Positions 35,661-45,083 of a DNA stretch of 64,000 nucleotides are shown here, piece by piece; position 1 is the first letter of the stretch; every line of letters starts with the position of its first letter. Both the position numbers and the translations under genes were made by a program. The notes beneath the pieces were generated by a model. It was not told the DNA's origin. It saw only the letters and a list, made by a program, of their open reading frames with translations, and did no database searches. The DNA is from Macrophomina tecta (lineage: Eukaryota; Ascomycota; Dothideomycetes; Botryosphaeriales; Botryosphaeriaceae): positions 682,001 to 746,000 of the forward strand of contig JAKSGN010000043.1 in NCBI GenBank assembly GCA_024180945.1, in the 5' to 3' direction.

Positions 35661-36770
35661 TCAAGCAATGGGCTTGAAGATGAGGTTGTCAATGAGTCTC
35701 ACCGGGACTTGTCCACCGCCCAAGCCGCCGTCCTCGTCTGGCTGCGGATTCTCGATCGGCTTCATCTTGATGGCGCCGCTCAAGATGGCACCCTTCTTCT
35801 CATCCACCACATCCACTTCCTCCAGCGTATCGGGATCCGCCAAAGAAATATAGTCCACATCGAAAAGCGCCCGATCCTTCGGTGGCAGATCCTCTTGTTC
35901 CCGGATCTTGTTGTTTGTCAGGTCATGAGCGGGCCAAAGAATATCATCCCGCTTCCTCTTGCCCGCTGTGTACTGTTCCTCCGCTTTAGATAACGCCTGG
36001 TACAGAATTGTCGAAACATTGCGGCGGCGAGCACCCAGGTAAACATTCCTTGAACTCATAGCCAATCCATCCTTCTCACGTTCCGTAGGACCAATGCGGA
36101 CTTGTGTGGGAATATGGAAATCCTGGACCATGCGCCTGATGATCACCGTCTGCTGAACATCCTTCTGGCCGAAGTATACCTTTTCAGGCTGGACAATATT
36201 GAAGAGCTTCGTGCAGACAGTTGCAACGCCGCGGAAGAATACGGGACGAGAGGCGCCCTCGAGTTTGTTGGCCAGTGGAGTGATGGTGACAAAGCTCCCA
36301 TCTCCATCAATCTCGGACGACGGCGGCAGGGTCGGGTACATGATTTTGGAGGTCGGCGCAAAGATCGCTGTCACACGGCCGCGGGCGGAAGAGGCAGCAA
36401 GCTCGGAATCGAGCGCCTGCAGCTTCTCGATGTCGGAATCCCAGGTCTTGGGATAGGAATCAAGGTCCTCGTTGACACCGAACTGGGTGGGATTGACGTA
36501 AATGGAGAGGAATATCTCGTCATTCTCTTGGGCAGCCTGCCGGACCAGTGAAAGATGCCCTTCATGGAGGGCTCCCATTGTGGGGACCATGCCGACGGAT
36601 TTCTGGTCCAGAAGCCGCTGACGGCGGTAGGCGCGCAGCGGCTCGACCTCACGGAAGACGTGAAATTGCTGTTTCCCTGCCATTGCCGTGCTGAACGGGC
36701 GAGCAGAAGAGACCATGGCGGGCTTGGGGGAAGCGCGCAGCGGCGGCACCTTGAAAAAGTAGCGCAGCAT
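35661..36770 (-). CDS. Pantoate-beta-alanine ligase (pantothenate synthetase)
   Basis: Intronless, 369 residues from the ATG at 36770. Joins pantoate and beta-alanine with ATP cleavage, the last step of pantothenate (vitamin B5) synthesis. The nucleotidyltransferase HIGH-type motif is in VGMVPTMGALHEGHLSLVRQ. Other blocks are YVNPTQFGVNEDLDSYP, KLFNIVQPEKVYFGQKDVQQ and DGLAMSSRNVYL, all typical of PanC/Pan6. The frame is open for 69 more codons to an ATG at 36977, but that extension is not protein-like in family terms. The chosen start gives MLRYFFKVPPLRAS, a plausible mitochondrial presequence. A fungal insert near 166-190 and a C-terminal extension distinguish it from bacterial PanC. Divergent from dbp7 across a 319-bp spacer. 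Confidence 0.93.
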   Translation of the reverse strand: MLRYFFKVPPLRASPKPAMVSSARPFSTAMAGKQQFHVFREVEPLRAYRRQRLLDQKSVGMVPTMGALHEGHLSLVRQAAQENDEIFLSIYVNPTQFGVNEDLDSYPKTWDSDIEKLQALDSELAASSARGRVTAIFAPTSKIMYPTLPPSSEIDGDGSFVTITPLANKLEGASRPVFFRGVATVCTKLFNIVQPEKVYFGQKDVQQTVIIRRMVQDFHIPTQVRIGPTEREKDGLAMSSRNVYLGARRRNVSTILYQALSKAEEQYTAGKRKRDDILWPAHDLTNNKIREQEDLPPKDRALFDVDYISLADPDTLEEVDVVDEKKGAILSGAIKMKPIENPQPDEDGGLGGGQVPVRLIDNLIFKPIA

Positions 36771-37089
36771 ATTGACGGCGGTGGATATAATTAGGTAATG
36801 GGGGGATCGGCGGGTGGAGTGGGTGCGGCTCAGCCGGGGGTAAGGAAGATGGAAGGTTCGCACGAATCCATGGTGCTGGAGCCGAAGTGCGATGGAAAGA
36901 AGATGGAGTCGTGCTGCTGAGTGCGCAGTAGAGAATCGCACGACCGGCGAGGAGAGACCGCGGAACGGGCCGTGCACGTGATTGCGGGGCTACCCAATCT
37001 TATCTCCGCCGCCCTGCAGGAAATTTTGGCCGCCTCAACACCGCAGCGCCTGCCTCTGCATCCCTCCGCACCACCACCGCTCCGCAGCC
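36771..37089. promoter_or_regulatory. Shared divergent promoter of pantothenate synthetase and dbp7
   Basis: A 319-base spacer between two head-to-head housekeeping genes, without a TATA box, so both promoters must overlap here. The exact start sites cannot be read. Confidence 0.55.
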
Positions 37090-39375
37090 ATGGCCGACGA
37101 TGGCATGCTCCTCAACTTCGACCTCGGCGATGCGCCTCTCGTCGCAAAGCCTTCCTTTAAGGGTGGCCGCTGGAAGGACCGCCTGACCGCCAAGAAAGCC
37201 GCCCTGCGTAGAGAGCAAAGACTTGCGAAGCCTCGGACGGCAAACCTCGGTGATGCCCCCGCTGAGAACGATTCGCGTCCTGTGAAGCGCCAGCGCGTCG
37301 ATGACCAGTTTGGTCAACCAAGAACCAACGGCGCGCCCTCCAAAAACAATCAGCATTCTGCGAAAAACGCTCCCCCGAAGCAGGTCGTTTCCTCCCTTTT
37401 CACCTACAACCCCGTGTCAACCACGAAAAGCAATCCGCGCGAAGCCCAGAACGAAGACCCAATTGCTCCCAGTAACGCGCCATTATCACCCGAGCTTGAG
37501 ACCTTCGTCAAACTCGGCCTCTCTCCGAACATCGCTGCCCATCTTCTGCACAAGCTTTCCATAAAGGCTCCAACGGCAATTCAAAAGTCAGCCATACCTC
37601 AGTTAGTGAAGGATGACTCGGATGCTTTTATCCAGGCCCAAACAGGTTCTGGAAAGACGTTGGCATATGTCCTGCCAATCGTGCAGCGCCTGGTGAATCT
37701 TGGGAAAGACAATGTCCACCGCGATTCCGGGCTCTTCGCCATCATTCTTGCCCCGACGCGAGAATTGAGCAAACAAATATCCGTGGTCCTGGAGAATGTA
37801 CTGCGTGCTACGAATTGGATTGTCTCCGGTACCGTCATCGGTGGTGAGAAAAAGAAGAGTGAAAAGGCACGTGTACGGAAAGGTCTTAACATCCTGGTCG
37901 CGACCCCCGGTCGATTGGTTGATCATCTGGAACATACTGAAGCCCTGGATATCGGCAATGTGCGGTGGTTGGTGCTTGACGAAGGCGACAGGCTGATGGA
38001 ACTGGGGTTCGAGCACGATATCCAGAGGATCGTGGGTGCACTGAACTTGCGCATGAAGGCAAACAAGAACAAGATACCCGGTTTGCCTTCGAAGAGAATG
38101 ACCATCTTGTGTTCAGCAACAATGAAGATGAACGTTCAACGGCTAGGTGAGATCAGTCTGAAGGATGCGGTTCATATCCAGAACGAGTCTGCAGAGGAGG
38201 AAGCAACCGAGTCTACCTTTTCAGCACCAGCACAGTTGCGACAGTCGTACGCTGTGGTGCCTGCAAAACTTCGACTGGTCACACTGATTGCCGTTCTGAA
38301 GCGCGCATTTGCCCGAAAAGGCAGTGTCATGAAAGTCATTGTCTTCATTTCATGTGCTGATTCGGTTGAGTTCCACTTTGAGGTTCTGGCAAGGGAGAAT
38401 GAGAAGGAAGCCAGTGAAAACGGGTCTGAAGGGGAACAAGAGGAGGAGGGAAAGAAGGAGCAGAAGAAGCCCACCGACAGGAAGTGGAAGAAGCCCGAGA
38501 ACAAGATCGATCCTGTCACCACGAACCGCGTATCCGCCCCCTCGCCCACACTCTCCAGCGAAGACAATCCGGTCACGGTCTACAAGCTCCACGGTTCTCT
38601 TGCTCAATCACTCCGCACATCCACAATCCAATCATTCGCCAAATCCACCGCCCCCGCCGTGCTCGTCTGCACCGATGTCGCCTCCCGCGGTCTCGACCTC
38701 CCCAACGTCGACTTCGTCATCGAATACGACCCCGCCTTCGCCCGTGACGACCACCTCCACCGCATCGGCCGCACAGCCCGCGCCGGCAAGGACGGCCGCG
38801 CCATGGTCTTCCTCCAGCCCGGCGAAGAAGAAGGCTACGTGGACATCCTCAAGCGCGACCGTCCCTCCACCGACTCCGGCGCCACCGGCCTCGTCCGCCA
38901 CGACGCCAACGAGCTCCTCCGCAAGGCTTTCACGCCTGCCGGCGTCATCACCAAGTCTGCTTGGGAAGATGCCGCCACGACGTGGCAGCTCAACGCCGAG
39001 CGCTGGGCCCTCTCGCGGCCGAATCGCCTGGAGTTGGCGAGGAGGGCGTATCAGAGTCACGTCCGCGCGTACGCGACGCACGTTGCGGATGAGCGCGTCT
39101 ATTTCAACATCAAGGAGTTGCATCTGGGTCATTTGGCTAAGGCTTTTGCGCTCAGGGACCGGCCCGGCGCGATCAAAGTGCCAGGCTTGCGGCCGGATGC
39201 ATCTAAGGGCAAGGAGGAGAAGGGTAGGAAGGTCAGGGAGAGGGCTGCTGGCGGGAAGAGTAGTAATGCGTTGGAGGATGTGCAGGGTATGACGAATGTG
39301 GACGAGGCGGGCAAGAGGATGAGGACGTTGGCGAGGAAGATGATGGGTGGGGCGAGCGAGTTCAATTTGGGTTGA
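37090..39375 (+). CDS. dbp7: DEAD-box ATP-dependent RNA helicase Dbp7
   Basis: Intronless, 761 residues from the ATG at 37090. Nucleolar helicase for 60S ribosomal subunit assembly (DDX31 orthologue). Q motif region FVKLGLSPNIAAHLLHKLSI; motif I AQTGSGKT (183-190); motif Ia PTRELSKQ; motif II DEGD (297-300) rather than DEAD; motif III SAT; later motifs CTDVASRGLDLPNVDFV and HRIGRTARAG. The N-terminal basic extension contains MADDGMLLNFDLGD and SLFTYNP, both typical of Dbp7. The insert between motifs III and IV and the C-terminal helicase extension (ADERVYFNIKELHLGHLAKA) match the family. The frame is open upstream to 36982 but that segment is not conserved-looking. Confidence 0.94.
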   Translation: MADDGMLLNFDLGDAPLVAKPSFKGGRWKDRLTAKKAALRREQRLAKPRTANLGDAPAENDSRPVKRQRVDDQFGQPRTNGAPSKNNQHSAKNAPPKQVVSSLFTYNPVSTTKSNPREAQNEDPIAPSNAPLSPELETFVKLGLSPNIAAHLLHKLSIKAPTAIQKSAIPQLVKDDSDAFIQAQTGSGKTLAYVLPIVQRLVNLGKDNVHRDSGLFAIILAPTRELSKQISVVLENVLRATNWIVSGTVIGGEKKKSEKARVRKGLNILVATPGRLVDHLEHTEALDIGNVRWLVLDEGDRLMELGFEHDIQRIVGALNLRMKANKNKIPGLPSKRMTILCSATMKMNVQRLGEISLKDAVHIQNESAEEEATESTFSAPAQLRQSYAVVPAKLRLVTLIAVLKRAFARKGSVMKVIVFISCADSVEFHFEVLARENEKEASENGSEGEQEEEGKKEQKKPTDRKWKKPENKIDPVTTNRVSAPSPTLSSEDNPVTVYKLHGSLAQSLRTSTIQSFAKSTAPAVLVCTDVASRGLDLPNVDFVIEYDPAFARDDHLHRIGRTARAGKDGRAMVFLQPGEEEGYVDILKRDRPSTDSGATGLVRHDANELLRKAFTPAGVITKSAWEDAATTWQLNAERWALSRPNRLELARRAYQSHVRAYATHVADERVYFNIKELHLGHLAKAFALRDRPGAIKVPGLRPDASKGKEEKGRKVRERAAGGKSSNALEDVQGMTNVDEAGKRMRTLARKMMGGASEFNLG

Positions 39376-40321
39376 TCGGCAGGGTTTCTGTAGAATGCGT
39401 AGGACTATGAAGACTTTTCTTTTGCGGCGAGAGCGACGGCGACGGAGATTCGCTTCACTCCCTGTGAGGCCGACATGTGTATCCTCAGTGAGCTTGCAGA
39501 TGGCGAGACAGCTTGGTGCTGGGCCCTCAGGATCTCAGCTTGCCCACCCGCCCCTGCACTGTTTTCGATCGGAGCAATGGTCTCGCTAACTATACAGAAA
39601 TGGACATCCCCTCAGGTCTGATAAAAAAGAAAAATCCATTCCTTCTCGCCAACCTTATTGAACTCCAACATCTCTCTGGAGACCACTCTACGCCCAAACC
39701 CTTGAGCGAGAAGTTGAAACATGCCGTGCACAAAAATATGCAGGGCTCTAGATACAAGCATGCAATCATAATATGAACTATACAGAAATTCGTGGCTGGG
39801 CCCTGCACAGTTATCCGCTTTGACACTTCGATGCAGACGCAGCCACGACAAGCCGACGGTCCGAGGACGGTAGCTACCCAACATGACGCCAACGGCATTT
39901 GAAGATAACCTGGCCGCATTTTCATTTCTGAAATGACTTTAGCGCGGCGCAAAACCGTGTGACGGCGCTCACTGCCTTGGCACAGGAGACTGCTGGCCCA
40001 GGATACTTAGCGCACGAATTCCGCCCTTCACTGCATAGATATGGAGGACGGGCCTAAACAGGTTAAGGCGAGATGGACTTAACCTCTACTGTCATGCCAG
40101 TGGGGAAGAAAATTCGCGGGGCAGAAATGACCGAGTGGGTAAAAGACGCGGGGGTGGTGGGTATGAAGCCGCGGTGGGGTGGGTAGGGCATCAGGTGGGT
40201 GAACTGACGATCCGACTCAACACATCCATCGGAGCTCTATATCATCGACGACATCCGCATCCATGTTCCGCCAAATCAACTGCCGCCCGTCTTGATCGTT
40301 TCTAAATTCCCCCAAACAAAA
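39376..40321. other. Intergenic, no gene recognised
   Basis: 3' flank of dbp7 and promoter of the oxidoreductase. Short ORFs only. A segment near 40120 superficially resembles a tRNA D-arm (see rejected items). Confidence 0.5.
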
Positions 40322-41579
40322 ATGGGTAGCATCGGGTCCCCAACCACCAACCGGGCCCTCTGGCTCTCCTCCTTCACCTCGCCGCTGAAGCTCATCGACC
40401 TGCCCGTCCCTGAAGCCACGGCCGGCTCCGTCGTGGTCAAGGTGCTCAATACCGTCATCCCGCCCTACACAGAATCGATTCACAATGGCGAGCTGGCCGT
40501 CTTTAATCTCAAGCTTCCGCTAGTCCCGCATCCGAGCCACATTGGGCGCGTGCACGCCGTTGGTTCTGACGCCGTGCTGCTCAGGCCGGGGGACCTGATC
40601 GTACGTTTCAATCCGGCCTCGCTCACATACCCTCCAAAAAAAAAAAAAAAAAAAGACAAAAAGCAAAGAGAAAAGAAAGAAGAAAAACGCTAACAAGATT
40701 CGCCACCCGCAGTACTTTTCCGCGCCCATCACCGCGCGTGACGATCCAGATGTGAACATCATCCAAGGCCACCACGGCGGCGAGCACGCCTCCAGCATCC
40801 GACTGATGCAAGGCGAGTGGCGCGACGGCGCGCTCCAACAGTACCAGAAAATCCCGCTCGAGAACGCGTACTTGCTCGACGAGCAACGACTGTGCCACGA
40901 GCTCGGCTACACGCCGGCCGACCTGCACGAGCTGTCCTTCTACAGCATCGGTGTCGGCGCGCTGCTCGAGGGCGCGGCGCTGCGCGCGGGCGAGACGATC
41001 ATCATCGGGCCGACAACGGGCACGTTTGGGGGCATCAGCTGCGAGCTGGCGCTGGCGATGGGTGCAGGGCGGGTGATTGCGCTGGGACGGAACGGTGAGA
41101 AACTGGCGCGGTTGAGGAAGCAGTTAGGCGGGGATGAGCGCCTGCGGACGGTGGTGATGACCGGGGATGTGGAGGCAGACGCGAAGGCACTGCAGGAAGC
41201 GACGCCGAGCGGGAGAGGCGCCGAGGTGTATAATGACTGGGCGTCTGGGCATTGCGAGGGGTCGCCGTTTTGGGACGCGGCGATTCGTGCGGTGAGGCCA
41301 GAGGGGAGAATTGTGTTGAGTGGAGCGCCGAGGGGAAGTATTAATGTGCCGTATACGCTCATCATGCACCAGAATATTAAGATCATAGGTAAGGTGGTCG
41401 TCGGACGGCCCGGGATCGAGGCGGCAATTCAGATGGTGAATTCGAGTCTGATCAAGTTGGGAAAGAGAGGCCGGGCGACACATGCGGTATTCAAGTTGGA
41501 GGAGCATGAAGAGGCTTTCAGGGAAGCGAAGAAGGGCGGGTTCAAGGTGTATACTGATATTGCGCCTAATCCGTGGTAA
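40322..41579 (+). CDS. MDR-family oxidoreductase, zinc-free, NAD(P)H-dependent
   Basis: Two exons: 40322-40600 and 40713-41579, joined in phase 0; 381 residues. Medium-chain dehydrogenase/reductase fold: an N-terminal GroES-like part (TAGSVVVKVLNTVIPPYTES, then RVHAVGSDAVLLRPGDLI) and a Rossmann part with nucleotide loop IIIGPTTGTFGGIS, followed by ALAMGAGRVIALGRN. Typical catalytic zinc ligands (GHE..) are absent, so a quinone-reductase-like or zinc-independent member is likely. The C-terminal region PEGRIVLSGAPRGSINVPYT fits. The substrate is unknown. The 112-nt intron carries a 19-nt poly(A) tract. The frame is open upstream to 40292; the ATG at 40322 gives the MGSIGSPTTNRALWL start usual for such fungal proteins. 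Confidence 0.87.
40636..40654. repeat. Poly(A) tract (19 nt) inside an intron
   Basis: Homopolymer followed by a purine-rich AAAG/AAGA stretch within the intron of the MDR gene, lengthening it to 112 nt against the ~55 usual here. Likely length-polymorphic. Confidence 0.9.
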
Positions 41580-41904
41580 TAGTAGACTCGATGGAAGTTG
41601 ATGCTGGCGACTATGCAGTCAGGTGGGGCTTGGCCCTGGCAGCCCCCTTCAGCAATTCGTTGGAAGTGAGTCGTTTCGACCGCCGGCTAGGGTTGGTTAA
41701 CTGTGAGCGGTTGACCGGACGGCGAGGATATTGACGTACTGGGATACCACGCCCGTCTCACAAACGGCTCGTAATCCTCCAAGGCTCGGATTTCTCAACA
41801 GGAGTGGAGGGTAGAAATGTTCAAAACCGTGCCATCCGTGTCTCCCGTGCAGTGATCGGTGTTGCGCACCATTTGGTGATGAGTCCTGTACCAACGGCGT
41901 CGGC
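41580..41904. other. Short convergent intergenic region
   Basis: About 325 bases between convergent 3' ends. Nothing recognised. Confidence 0.5.
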
Positions 41905-43546
41905 TCAAAATACCTCCCACAGGCTGACCTTTCCATCCTTCGACCCCACCGCAATCCAATGCACACTTCTCGCTCGCTCTTCCCTCCTCGACCGCACCGT
42001 CATCCTGCCCACCTGTCTCTGCCCATCACTCTTCACAATCGCCTCTGAGCCACCGCTGCCGTCCGGTCCTTTGGCGTCTACATGACCATGTCCCCCACTA
42101 CTCTCCACTATCTCTCCTTCCGGGGCGCCAACATCGGCAAAAGCCGTGGCATAGCATCCTTCCTTGTGCCACGCCAACACTGCGATCTCCTTCATACTCT
42201 TCACACTGTATACGCGCACCCGTCCATCCCATCCCGCCGTTGCTAGGATCCGTCCGTCTGACCTGACCGTCAAAGACTGCTGGCCAGAGTGCTTTGTCCG
42301 CACCACCTTCACAGGCTCAACGGGTGTGGGACTAGGCTGTTGCGGTGAAGCAGCAGAAGAAACTTCAGGCGGTTGTGCAGCTAGCGCGGCAGAGAGGAGA
42401 GATTTCGGTTTGGCATCTGCGGTAGAGCTAGACGGCTGAGCTGGTGCAGCAGGCTTCGCGGGTGGTGGCACTTCCGGTCGAGCAAGCGGAATGAAATGTT
42501 TGGCAACAACATCGTCCGCACCTGAGGTGAAGAAGGTGATGTCGTGGAGGCTCGGGGACGGCGAGAGGGAGAGGACGGGTTGGGAGTGTGGCTGGCTGGT
42601 ATAGATTCGGGACCAGGTGGTAGATGTGGCGTCGAAGGCGTGAACGGCAGCTGCGCCACTTTCGTAGGCTGAGATGCAGTGGAGGTGGGGCCCAGAGGGG
42701 GAGGGGCGGTGGATGAGGGAGAGCGCCATGGCCATTCCTAGGGATCGGAGGTTAGTGTGCGGCTGGTGCGGGGAACGGGATGGTGGATGGATGGTACCTG
42801 TTTTTTGGCCTATGTTTGGGACGGTGCTCACGCGACGCTCGCTGGGGAGCTGGAAGACGTCTACCTCGTCATCTCTGACTCCCGGGACAGCTATCAAGAC
42901 GGAGTCTACTGTTGCAGACGGTGTGGCTGGCGATGTTGCCAGCTCGGAACACATGGCAAAGGAGCAGAAGTTCAGGGTGTTGACACGAAGCGCATGTAGG
43001 AGCCATGGATTCTTGCGTTCAGTGGTTGCATCCTCGACCGGCAAGACTGTGGAGAGTTGGCTTTCGTCTGTGGGACGAAGCTGCCAGACGCGGATGTGAA
43101 AATCCCGACCGTGCCTGTAGCGGGGAGTTTATCAGCCCTGACGAGTATGCAAGCGCAGGGAGATCTCAATTGCGCCGGGATATGCACGGGTGGATCGGCA
43201 AGCTGAAACGGCGCAGCAGATGCACGTCTGATTTTCCCGACCCAGACGAGAGCAGATGGAAAAAGCATGGCACGTACGTGATGAGGTTGTCTCCACCCCA
43301 GTCACCGAAGCCCAGAATAGCACTCTGGTGGGCACGCCAGACGGCAGCGGGGCGTTTTGTTGCAAAATTCCAAAGCACGGCCCAGCCGTCAGCATCGCCC
43401 GTCAGCAAGCGCGAGTTGTGGCGCACGAAGCGCACGGCATGGACTTGGGCAGAGTGGCCGCGGAACACGTAAGCAGGCTGGGCGGGCGGGCGTTCGGCCT
43501 GCTGCAGCGGGAGGGCGGTGCAGCCAGTCGGGGACGGGCGGGACAT
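41905..43546 (-). CDS. asa1: ASTRA-associated WD40 protein Asa1
   Basis: Three exons: 43546-43278, 43114-42798, 42737-41905; 472 residues. A WD40 propeller subunit of the ASTRA / TTT-linked complex, which helps chromatin remodelling and PIKK maturation in the nucleus. The N-terminus PAYVFRGHSAQVHAVRFVRH then RLLTGDADGWAVLWNF is the classical Asa1 beginning. ILGFGDWGGDNLITHGRDFH bridges intron 1. NTLNFCSFAMC and IAVPGVRDDEVDVFQLP follow. The C-terminal repeat VRSDGRILATAGWDGRVRVY and IAVGSKDGKVSLWEVF close the propeller. Intron 1 (163 nt) is long for this window. Intron 2 (60 nt, CTAAC branch) has a length divisible by three and no stop, so retention would keep frame. I remove it because the 20 codons are not WD40-like. 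Confidence 0.88.
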
Positions 43547-45083
43547 GAGCTGGGTTGAGATGGCGGCGGCGAGGATGGCGGCGATGGTGTTGATGGGAGC
43601 GAGGATGGGCAGGCAGCAGCAAAGAGGGCAAGGCGGGACGAAGATCAGCCGGCGATCATTTTTTGAGTGGGCGCTTTCCGCCGTCAAACTACAACTCGGA
43701 GCGACGCGTGGGCGCGGGCTGGCAAACCTTCGCCCGTCAGTCGCCCGGTGCCAGCCAGCGGCAGGACTGGGCGCGGCGGAGAAGATTGTGCGAATAAGGG
43801 TTGCAGCAACGGCGGGTAACCGGGCTGGAGCGCGAGGTGTCGCAGGCTGTCGCGGCGCGCCCCTGAGCAGCGGCGGGCCAGACGCAGCGAGCGCCAGCAG
43901 CGGCTGCGGGCGCGATGGCGGCGATGCGGCCACGTGCGCGCCCGGATGTGCCTTGCTGCACGCGATGGTGTTGAGCGGCGGAGGGCAGCGGTCGAAAGAA
44001 GAGGGCGGCCGGACGAGCTTGGACGGTCTGGGGCCAGGCTGCAGTTGCCCGATCGGCAGGCGGGCGCACCGCGGCAGAGTAAGCTGAGACGAGCGCTGCA
44101 CCTCCGTCATCATCGTGCTTGTGCTTCTGCTCGCTCGCAGCACCGCCAGCACCCTCTCCGCCGGCCTCTCTCCGTCCGCCGCCACAGCCAGCGGGCGGCG
44201 AGACGAGGCGAGCGCTGCGCGGTCAGATGCACCCGACCGCGCTGCCCGTCGGCTAGTCGTGGCCAGGCCCCGGCTCTTCTTCTCGCAGCGACGGCACTCA
44301 ACGCCGCTGCGCGTCAGATCGGCGCCATCAGCGGCCGCAGCGCTGGGCGGCGCGAGCAGCAGGCGCAGCAGGGCAGGAGCAGCGGCAGACGGCCAGGGAG
44401 GCGGGCGTCGCGCAGCTGAAGAGATGGATTTTGGCGGCTGCTGGCAGCGCGTGGCTTGCTGCGGCCTCGCTTCGACTTGCGCTGCCGGCCTCGATCCCTG
44501 CACCGGCCCATTGAACCTGCTGCTGCTCCCTCGCTCGTCGTCGTCTTCAGCGCCCGCCGCAACATCATGTAGTCCGCCCTGCCACGCCCGTTGCCGATAA
44601 TTCCATCTCCGCTCCCCGCTGAGCGAGCGCTCCCCACCGCCCGCCCCGCCAGCCTGAGGCCGGCCGCGTGTCCCCCGAGCCGTTCGCGACGCCCGCCTAT
44701 AGGTACCTGAAACCCTTTGCAACGCCATTCCCGGACTCCCTCTCACCACCATCGCCAGCCCACCGCTCCGCCGCCCAAGCTCCAACAAGCCCCCTCCCGC
44801 TCTGTCGAAGGCCCTTCTTCGACCGTCCTGCATCGTGGCTGTCCCTCCCGCCCCCGCCGGGTTCCAACAACCCCCGCTCGACCTCTCCTACCTCTATGCC
44901 ACCGACCCCGAGCTCTCGCCCACGACCACTCTCCGCTCCGACGCAACTCGCTCTCGCCTCCCTTCCGCCCCGTCCCCCGCCTCTGTCTCGAGTCGGTCAT
45001 CATTGAAGAAACACGGGCTCCAGGAGCCCAGTCAGCCCCCGCTCCCAAAGAGCCGCAAGAGCAGCCAGCAGAGCAGCCGTACA
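43547..45083. other. Divergent intergenic, GC-rich
   Basis: Head-to-head region between asa1 and the Zn2Cys6 gene. Very GC-rich, so long spurious ORFs occur on both strands. 44835-45083 stays open in frame with the Zn2Cys6 gene and may be coding (see findings). Confidence 0.5.

Noticed and set aside
38339..39292. 317-codon plus-strand ORF and antisense ORFs within dbp7
   Set aside because: Alternative frames of the helicase gene with Ser/Pro/Arg-rich composition. The helicase motifs lie in the other frame.
40115..40200. tRNA-like segment (GACCGAGTGGGTAAAAGAC)
   Set aside because: The D-arm resemblance is not followed by an anticodon arm, a GGTTCGA-type T-loop or a closing acceptor stem.
43518..44833. 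Long overlapping ORFs on both strands between asa1 and the Zn2Cys6 gene
   Set aside because: GC-rich intergenic DNA gives few stops. The 556-codon minus ORF is only real in its last ~89 codons, which are asa1 exon 1.
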